Of a stretch of DNA of 64,000 bases, positions 58,135 through 64,000 are shown one piece after another. Source of the stretch: Herbaspirillum aquaticum. GTDB taxonomy: Bacteria > Pseudomonadota > Gammaproteobacteria > Burkholderiales > Burkholderiaceae_D. Each line of letters starts with the position of its first letter. Positions within the stretch are counted from its first letter, which is position 1. The stretch covers positions 1 through 64,000 of the forward strand of contig NZ_NJGV01000020.1 in NCBI RefSeq assembly GCF_002213425.1. Direction: 5' to 3'. The notes beneath the pieces are model-generated. The model was not told the DNA's origin. It searched no databases and worked only from the letters and a program-made list of their open reading frames with translations. Position numbers and translations under genes: made by a program.

Positions 58135-59949
58135 TCATGGCTCCATCCCCAGCCACTGCTCCAGTTCGTCGGCCGGCATCGGCCGCGCAATCGCATAGCC
58201 TTGGGCGATGTCACAGCCCAGGTGATGCAGGATCCTGGCCGTGCGCTCGCTTTCCACCCCTTCGGCCACCACGCAAAAGCCCAGCTGGTGTGCCAGATGG
58301 ATGATGGAAGGCACGATCACCTGGTCGGCCTGGTCCTCTTCCAGGCTGCGGATGAAGGAGCGGTCGATCTTCATGATGTCGGCCGGGATGCTCTTGAGGT
58401 AGGAGAGGTTGCAAAAGCCGCTGCCAAAGTCATCGATGGCCACCTTCACCCCCAGCTCGCGCAGCGACTCCAGGCGCTGGCGCACCCCTTCCGGATTGCT
58501 GGCCATGGAGCTCTCGGTGAATTCGATCTCGATCAATCCCGGCGAGACCGCGTGCTGCTTCAACTGCGCGGCCAGCAGGCGCAGGATGTCGTCGGATTCG
58601 AAGTCACGCGCCGAGGTGTTGATCGCAATCGGGACCGCCAGACCGCGCGCCTGCCAGGCCGCGACCTGGGCCACCGCATGGCGTACCACCCAGGCCGTGA
58701 TCTGGCGGATCTGGGCGGTTTTCTCTGCCAGCGCGATGAAGATTGCCGGGGAGATGTTGCCCATCACCGGGTGAACCCAGCGAATCAGGGCTTCGGCGCC
58801 GACACAGCTGCCGTCGCGCAAGCGGACCTTGGGCTGGTAATGCAGGCTCAGTTCATTGGACGCATTGAAGGCCATCGGCAATGCCGAGAGCAGCCAGAAA
58901 GCGTGGCGCTGGTTTTCCGCATGGATCGATTCGAACTGGCGCGGACAGACGCCTTCCTCGCGCCCCACATCGATGACCGTCAGCAGCGAGCGCACCACGT
59001 CGCTACCGGCGATGTCATCCACGGCCGGCAACACACCAATGGCAATGTCGAGCTGATGGGGAATGCCGTGGATTTCGAGGGCCTGCACGAACTGCTGGCG
59101 AACGTTGGCGATGTGTTCCTGCCGCTGCGCGGTGGTGCTCTCGTCGAGGAAGACGAAGGTCGTGGTCGTGACCCGGTACACCGGCTGCCCGCCCAGCGCC
59201 TCGCACAGGGCACGGCTGACCTGCACCAGGAAGGCCTCGGCATAATCCCAGCCCAGCGCCTTGACCATATCGAACAAATATTCACGCGAACAGATGTCCA
59301 CGCCCAGCGCCGCACAGGGCAGCCCGGCAGCGCCCCTGGCGTGCGGCCGTGTGCGCAGCACTTCCATGAGGCGGGCGCGATTGGGCAAACCCGTCACATG
59401 GTCGGTATAGCCGCGGTTGCGCAACTGCTCCAGGCGCTCCATGACCATGGCGGCGAGCTGTTCCAGCCTGGCCACCTCGGCCGGACCAAAGCGCTGGCGC
59501 GGATGCGGATCGATCAGGCAGAGCGTGCCCAGCGCATGGCCTTGCGAGGACACCAGCGGCGCGCCCGCATAGAAGCGGATGCGCGGCGCACCGGTGACCA
59601 GCGGGTTGCCGCGAAAGCGTGAATCCTGCTGGGCATCGAGCACCACCAGGCTACCGCCCGACAGGATGGCGTGGGCGCAGAAAGACATGGAGCGCGGGGT
59701 TTCATGGGCAGGCAAGCCGGCGCGCGACTTGAACCACTGTCGCTCTTCATCCACCAGCGACACCAGCGAGATCTCCACGCCAAAGAGCGAGCGCGCCAGC
59801 TCGGTGATCTGGTCGCAGGTCTTGTCGGGCAGGGTATCGAGTACGCAATAGCCCTGCAGCGCGGCCAGACGAGCGCCTTCGTCTTGTGGCAATCGGGCCG
59901 GCACGGAAAAGTCTGCATGAACGGCGTTGTCAGGGTTTTCAAGCAGCAC
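58135..59949 (-). CDS. GAF - degenerate GGDEF - EAL cyclic-di-GMP phosphodiesterase
   Basis: A 604-residue protein. The GAF domain (about 25-170) has ISLVSLVDEERQWFKSRAG and IRFYAGAPLVSSQGHALGTLCLID. The middle domain (about 180-340) has the GGDEF fold start DHVTGLPNRARLMEVL but no GGDEF motif, so it should not make cyclic-di-GMP. The EAL domain (about 355-600) keeps EALIRW, INTSARDF, EFTES, IDDFGSG, MKIDRSF and AEGVES, all residues for hydrolysis. It therefore breaks down cyclic-di-GMP under control of the GAF. It starts three bases after the chemoreceptor gene and is probably cotranslated with it. Confidence 0.92.
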   Translation of the reverse strand: MLLENPDNAVHADFSVPARLPQDEGARLAALQGYCVLDTLPDKTCDQITELARSLFGVEISLVSLVDEERQWFKSRAGLPAHETPRSMSFCAHAILSGGSLVVLDAQQDSRFRGNPLVTGAPRIRFYAGAPLVSSQGHALGTLCLIDPHPRQRFGPAEVARLEQLAAMVMERLEQLRNRGYTDHVTGLPNRARLMEVLRTRPHARGAAGLPCAALGVDICSREYLFDMVKALGWDYAEAFLVQVSRALCEALGGQPVYRVTTTTFVFLDESTTAQRQEHIANVRQQFVQALEIHGIPHQLDIAIGVLPAVDDIAGSDVVRSLLTVIDVGREEGVCPRQFESIHAENQRHAFWLLSALPMAFNASNELSLHYQPKVRLRDGSCVGAEALIRWVHPVMGNISPAIFIALAEKTAQIRQITAWVVRHAVAQVAAWQARGLAVPIAINTSARDFESDDILRLLAAQLKQHAVSPGLIEIEFTESSMASNPEGVRQRLESLRELGVKVAIDDFGSGFCNLSYLKSIPADIMKIDRSFIRSLEEDQADQVIVPSIIHLAHQLGFCVVAEGVESERTARILHHLGCDIAQGYAIARPMPADELEQWLGMEP

Positions 59950-59952
59950 GGA

Positions 59953-61521
59953 TCACCCCATCACCTGCGCCGCCGGCGCCAGCTTGAAGGTGGACACCAG
60001 CCGTGCCAGCGCACCGGCCTGTGAGGTCAGCGCCTCGGCCGCTGCAGCAGCCTGCTCCACCAGCGCCGAGTTCTGCTGGGTCGCTTCATCCATGTGGCCG
60101 ATGGCGTCATTGACCTGCTCGATGCCCTCGCTTTGCTCACGGCTGGACAGGCTGATTTCAGCGATCACGTCGGTCACCTTGCGCACGCTGGCCACGATCT
60201 CTTCCATGGTCTGTCCGGCGTCCTTGACCTGGCCGCTGCCGCTCTCGACCTTGGCGACCGAGGCGCCGATCAGTTCCTTGATCTCCTTGGCGGCTGCCGC
60301 GCTGCGCTGGGCCAGCGTGCGCACTTCCGAGGCCACCACCGCGAAGCCGCGCCCGCCCTCGCCGGCGCGCGCCGCTTCCACGGCTGCGTTCAAGGCCAGG
60401 ATGTTGGTCTGGAAAGCGATGCCATCGATCACGCTGATGATGTCCACGATCTTCACCGAGGATTGATGGATGTCTTCCATCGTCGCCACCACCTCGCCCA
60501 TCATGTGCCCGCCCTTGACCGCGACCCCCGAGGCCGAGGCCGCCAGCTCATTGGCCTGCGCCGCATTGGCCGCACTCTGGCGCACGGCCGAGGTGATCTC
60601 CTCCATGGCGCTGGCGGTCTCTTCCAGTGAGCTGGCCTGGCGTTCGGTGCGGGCCGACAGGTCGACGTTGCCGGAGGCAATCTCGGAGGAGGCGCGTTCG
60701 ATCGCATCGGTCCCCTGGCGCACCTGCCCGACGATGCCGGCCAGGCTGTCGCGCATCATGCGCAGGGCATGCAGCAAGCTGCTGCGGTCGCCGCTGCGGG
60801 TGGCGACCTCCACGGCCAGGTCGCCATGTGCGATGCGCTGGGCGATGGCCATTGCATAGGCCGGCTCGCCGCCGAGCTGGCGCAGCAAGCCTCGTGTGAT
60901 GGTGAAGGCCACCGCCACCGCAATAACGACGGCAAGGGCCGCCAGCACGGCGATGAGCCGCAGGGCGGCAGTGGCCGACTGCTCTGCGGCCAGGCCGGCG
61001 TCCGTGCTCTGGCCGGCGATGTCGCCGATGAGGACGTTGATGTCGGCCACGATCTTGCGGCGCAGCGGGCTGCAATCATTGACCAGGAAACTGCGATAAG
61101 CCTCCATCGCCCCGCTCTCGCGGTATTGGCGCGGGCGCTTGAGTTCATCGGCCATCTGCAGCAGGCCCGTGCGCACCGGTGCGAAATGGGCATTGCCGGC
61201 CAGGCGCGATTCCAGCTTGTGCAGCTCGGCGAGATAGACCGCCTTCTGTTCGTCGACGATCTTCAGTTCGGATTGCGCATCGGCGTCGCTGAGGAAGACG
61301 TAGGCATTGCGGGCAGCGATACCGGTCTGGTCCAGCGCCTCGCGGGCCACGTAGAGGGGCGCCAGGCTTTCGTTCTGGACTTCGTTGGCGCGTTCGATGG
61401 AGCTGCGCAGGCCATTGATCCCGAGCATGGCCACCCCCACGAGGACCAGCATCATCACCAACAAACTGGCGAACCCCAAGCTCAGCTTCACGCCGATTTT
61501 CATGTCTGACAAGGCCTTCAT
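59953..61521 (-). CDS. Methyl-accepting chemotaxis protein
   Basis: A 522-residue chemoreceptor. The N-terminus has one membrane segment (about 10-32), a periplasmic four-helix-bundle sensor, and a second membrane segment near 190-212. A HAMP linker and a cytoplasmic signalling domain follow, with the highly conserved tip [21 protein letters not shown]. The methylation helices are present. It has no CheR-binding pentapeptide at the C-terminus, which reads AAQVMG. The EAL gene follows after three bases, which couples the receptor to cyclic-di-GMP breakdown. Confidence 0.93.
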   Translation of the reverse strand: MKALSDMKIGVKLSLGFASLLVMMLVLVGVAMLGINGLRSSIERANEVQNESLAPLYVAREALDQTGIAARNAYVFLSDADAQSELKIVDEQKAVYLAELHKLESRLAGNAHFAPVRTGLLQMADELKRPRQYRESGAMEAYRSFLVNDCSPLRRKIVADINVLIGDIAGQSTDAGLAAEQSATAALRLIAVLAALAVVIAVAVAFTITRGLLRQLGGEPAYAMAIAQRIAHGDLAVEVATRSGDRSSLLHALRMMRDSLAGIVGQVRQGTDAIERASSEIASGNVDLSARTERQASSLEETASAMEEITSAVRQSAANAAQANELAASASGVAVKGGHMMGEVVATMEDIHQSSVKIVDIISVIDGIAFQTNILALNAAVEAARAGEGGRGFAVVASEVRTLAQRSAAAAKEIKELIGASVAKVESGSGQVKDAGQTMEEIVASVRKVTDVIAEISLSSREQSEGIEQVNDAIGHMDEATQQNSALVEQAAAAAEALTSQAGALARLVSTFKLAPAAQVMG

Positions 61522-61882
61522 TGGCTTTCCGAGTGGTGTGCGTAACGAAAAATATGAAAAATATTCAAATAATTATGAGATTGAGCCAACTTTATGTCAT
61601 ATATTTCATAAATTTTGCAGTATTTACGCACACAAAGGTCTTACCAGCAAATGAAACTTGCAGCATTGGGATTTTTATATCACGGCGTGACATTTTCACC
61701 ACAAAAATGCGAGCCAGTGCTCGCCAGCCTCCCCTTTCCACCAAGACCACCAAAACCCCGCTCCTGAGGCGCTATCAAGCCTTGTCTGGGCCCTTATTCA
61801 CTACGGATGAACCTCGAAAAAGATGAGCAGAAGTCGCTCGTTCGAAGGGACGGATGAAATTCCCTCCCGTGTGAGGACCAGA
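61522..61882. other. AT-rich intergenic region upstream of the chemoreceptor
   Basis: About 360 bases with a strongly AT-rich part near 61540-61630. It should hold the chemoreceptor promoter on the minus strand. TAAAGTT occurs there but without a GCCGATAA partner, so a flagellar sigma-28 promoter is not supported. I see no gene in it. Confidence 0.5.
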
Positions 61883-61912
61883 AAAAAGCGACCGGCATCA
61901 CCCGGTCGCTTC
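61883..61912 (-). terminator. Intrinsic terminator of the alcohol dehydrogenase gene
   Basis: AAGCGACCGG and CCGGTCGCTT pair around a five- to six-base loop. On the minus strand TTTTTTCTGG follows, which fits termination of the adh transcript. Confidence 0.85.
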
Positions 61913-61938
61913 CCTCTCCAGCAGCATGCCCGGCATGC

Positions 61939-63099
61939 TCAGGCAGTGAGCACCACCTTGCGGCATTCCTCGCGCTTTTCATTGAAGATCCGGTAGCCCT
62001 CGGCGGCCTCCTCCAGCGGCAGGCGGTGCGTGATGATGGCCTCGGGGCGCAGCCAGCCGTCCTCGATACTGGCCAGCAGCTCTGGCATGTAATGCTGCAC
62101 GTGGGTCTGGCCGGTCTTGATGGTGAGCCCCTTCTCGAAGATGTCGCCGAACAGGAAACCGTGGATGAAGCCGGCATACACACCCGGTACGCTCACCGTG
62201 CCGCCCCTCCGCACCGAGGCAATGCAGTGGCGCAGTGCCTGGCCGCTGCTGCCTTCGAGCTTGAGGTTGGTCATCGCGGTTTCAACCACACTGCCCTTGG
62301 CTTCAAAGCCGACCGCATCGATCACCGCATCCACACCCCGGCCGGCGGTATTGGCGATGATGGTCTCGCCCGGATCAACCTGGTCGAAATTGATCGGAAT
62401 CGCATGGTATTGCTCGGCAGCGAAGCGCAGGCGATAGTCATGGTGATCGACCATGAAAATCTTTTCCGCGCCCAGCATGCGGGCGCACGCGGCCGCCATC
62501 TGGCCCACCGGACCGGCACCGTAGATGGCTACCGTGGAGCCCTCACGCACCCCGGCATTCTTCACCGCCTGATAGCCGGTGGGCAGGATGTCGCTCAGGA
62601 ACAGGACCTGCTCATCAGCCAGCGGCGAGTCGATGCGGATGGGTCCGACGTCGGCCTTGGGCACGCGCACGTACTCGGCCTGTCCGCCCGGCATGCCGCC
62701 ATAGAGGTGGCTGTAGCCGAACATGGCCGCTCCCGAGTGGATGCCCTTGCCGTTCATGATCGCACCGCGATCCGGGTTGGTCGTCTCACAGGCGGCGTAG
62801 AGATGCTGGTCGCAGAAGAAGCATTGGCCGCAGGCGATGACGAAGGGCACCACCACACGGTCGCCCTTCTTGAGCCGCTTTACGCCCGGCCCGGTCTCCA
62901 CCACGACCCCCATGAATTCATGGCCGAGGATGTCGCCTGCTTCGGTGGCAGGAATCTTGCCGCGATAGAGGTGCAGGTCGGAGCCGCAGATGGCGGTGGC
63001 AGTGACCTTCAGGATGATGTCGTCGGCTTCCTGGATGATGGGGTCGGGGACCGTTTCGACCCGCACGTCATGGGCGGAATGGTAGAGCAATGCGCGCAT
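61939..63099 (-). CDS. Zinc-dependent alcohol dehydrogenase
   Basis: A 386-residue medium-chain dehydrogenase of the formaldehyde/threonine dehydrogenase group. The catalytic zinc ligands are in [13 protein letters not shown] and GHEFMG. The structural zinc cysteines are [15 protein letters not shown]. The nucleotide loop is [19 protein letters not shown]. The layout resembles glutathione-independent formaldehyde dehydrogenases. The substrate is not clear and no pathway genes are adjacent. It is preceded by an AAGGAGTAACCC ribosome site. Confidence 0.9.
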   Translation of the reverse strand: MRALLYHSAHDVRVETVPDPIIQEADDIILKVTATAICGSDLHLYRGKIPATEAGDILGHEFMGVVVETGPGVKRLKKGDRVVVPFVIACGQCFFCDQHLYAACETTNPDRGAIMNGKGIHSGAAMFGYSHLYGGMPGGQAEYVRVPKADVGPIRIDSPLADEQVLFLSDILPTGYQAVKNAGVREGSTVAIYGAGPVGQMAAACARMLGAEKIFMVDHHDYRLRFAAEQYHAIPINFDQVDPGETIIANTAGRGVDAVIDAVGFEAKGSVVETAMTNLKLEGSSGQALRHCIASVRRGGTVSVPGVYAGFIHGFLFGDIFEKGLTIKTGQTHVQHYMPELLASIEDGWLRPEAIITHRLPLEEAAEGYRIFNEKREECRKVVLTA

Positions 63100-63184
63100 G
63101 GGTTACTCCTTGAATGGGCTGGTCTGGCGTCAATGAACATCGGCGGCAAGCCTGGCAAACCGAGTCGAAGACTCGGTGGCAGAC

Positions 63185-63373
63185 TCAGCGCGGCGCGCGG
63201 GCATCGTCCTGGACGATGTCGAATTCGGGCTTGGCGATTTCCTTGTTGGCGTTGTCGGTGCTGGTTTCGCGCGCTTCCACGTGGTCGCTGCGGGCGGCGC
63301 GGTTGGTGGCGTCGCCACTGGACTGTGCGGGACCGGGATTGGCGCGGGTAGGCAGTTTGGATTCGATGGCCAT
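63185..63373 (-). CDS. Small hydrophilic hypothetical protein, 62 residues
   Basis: An ATG preceded by AAGGAGAACCAC opens a 62-codon frame. The protein is rich in Ala, Asp, Asn and charged residues (MAIESKLPTRANPG, SDHVEARETSTDNANKEI) and has no hydrophobic core, so it is probably disordered. It has no recognised family. It lies upstream of the alcohol dehydrogenase on the same strand, 85 bases away, and may be cotranscribed. The ribosome site is the main support. Confidence 0.55.
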   Translation of the reverse strand: MAIESKLPTRANPGPAQSSGDATNRAARSDHVEARETSTDNANKEIAKPEFDIVQDDARAPR

Positions 63374-63721
63374 GTGGTTCTCCTTGGGAAAGCTGAGGGG
63401 AAAAAGGGAAAATGGGAAAAGGTCCTGAGCTTCCACACTAACGAGAGCGAGGACAGTCCACCATCAGCGGCCCCCGCCTGCCTTTGTGGGGCGAGGCTGT
63501 CGGACGCGTCAGCGCGGCTTGATGAGCGCGCGCAGCGGCTCAGGCGAAGCAGGAATGATGCGCTCCCTGCCCCGTGTCAGCCGCCCGGAGCCAGCATTGG
63601 CGGTGCTGGCCGACATACACGGCCTGCGTGTCGCAGTAGCATCGACCAGCACATGCAGCACTGCGCCTGCCGGCTTGCATGACGGCACGCCATCCATTCA
63701 TCCAAGGACAAGGAGAGCATC

Positions 63722-63943
63722 ATGACCGACGCCCTGAACAAGCACACCCATCCCCCCGACACTTCCGGCCCGCAAGACCTGCAAACCGAGGGTAACGCGC
63801 GCAGCGGCACCAATGAGCGCGACATGCTCGACCGCGGCAAGCAATACGCGCCGGGCGACAGCGACAAGCCTGGCTCCCGCAACAAACCGGAAGGCGACAA
63901 TTATTCGGAGCAGGATATGCGGGAGAACAGTCCGCAACTGTAA
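63722..63943 (+). CDS. Small hydrophilic hypothetical protein, 73 residues
   Basis: An ATG preceded by AAGGAGAGCATC opens a 73-codon frame. The protein is very polar and rich in Asp, Gly, Asn and Pro (MTDALNKHTHPPDTSG, GKQYAPGDSDKPGSRNKPE). It has no membrane segment or signal peptide and is probably disordered. Proteins of this kind are often linked to desiccation or general stress, but nothing here proves it. It is divergent from the 62-residue gene, about 350 bases away. Confidence 0.58.
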   Translation: MTDALNKHTHPPDTSGPQDLQTEGNARSGTNERDMLDRGKQYAPGDSDKPGSRNKPEGDNYSEQDMRENSPQL

Positions 63944-64000
63944 TGGCAAGGCTCCTGCCGGGGAAGCTTCGATTGATCGCCCCGGCAGATCAATGCACTT

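Noticed and set aside
61560-61620. Flagellar sigma-28 promoter for the chemoreceptor
   Set aside because: A TAAAGTT is present on the minus strand but no GCCGATAA-like element stands at the right distance.

Overview
The window looks like a chromosomal segment of a GC-rich betaproteobacterium of the order Burkholderiales. The order of the housekeeping genes (dnaJ, dnaK, grpE, hemH, recN, nadK, hrcA, fur, bamE, dapB, then leuS, lptE, holA, proA) points to Oxalobacteraceae, most likely Herbaspirillum or a close relative. That assignment is inference from gene order and protein sequence; no 16S rRNA or tRNA gene was seen.

Layout. 1-2119: the promoter-proximal end of a chemotaxis-type operon on the minus strand (membrane signal protein, CheY-like regulator, STAS protein, CheA). 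CheA is broken after 59 codons, at the left edge. 2519-3995: deoxynucleoside kinase and panB. 4094-8142: the heat-shock operon grpE-dnaK-dnaJ, with two RpoH-type promoters and an internal hairpin. 8463-17894: a 34-residue membrane peptide, hemH, recN, nadK, a HAD phosphatase, hrcA, fur, bamE, dapB and exbB-exbD, followed by an orphan barstar-like gene. 18340-24108: a LacI-controlled ABC importer operon that ends in a GpdQ-like phosphodiesterase. 24642-33351: leuS, lptE, holA, proA, a HemJ-like protein, a kappa-GST-like isomerase, an rRNA methyltransferase and a DoxX protein. 33436-35246: extradiol dioxygenase and LysR.

From 35 kb onward the content is accessory. 35588-40208 is a catabolic cluster (cupin dioxygenase, two SDRs, MFS carrier, IclR) of unknown substrate. 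It is followed by a Tat-exported PhoD, an AraC/SDR divergent pair, a 270-bp structured MITE-like element, a LysR/hydrolase divergent pair and an ammonium channel with a sigma-54 promoter. 47854-52820 is a complete tcuRABC tricarballylate operon. 53269-56914 holds an exported FGE-like protein lacking the catalytic cysteines, the folate-independent methionine synthase pair mesX-mesD, and a small hypothetical gene. 57323-61521 is a signalling island (HTH-GAF regulator, GAF/EAL phosphodiesterase, chemoreceptor). The right end has a zinc alcohol dehydrogenase and two small hydrophilic proteins.

The most interesting items are the MITE-like element at 44087-44356, the mesX-mesD operon with a perfect 20-bp palindrome upstream, the importer-plus-GpdQ operon, the uncharacterised IclR catabolic cluster with four 12-bp tandem repeats at its regulator promoter, and an unexplained terminator-ended transcript just before leuS.
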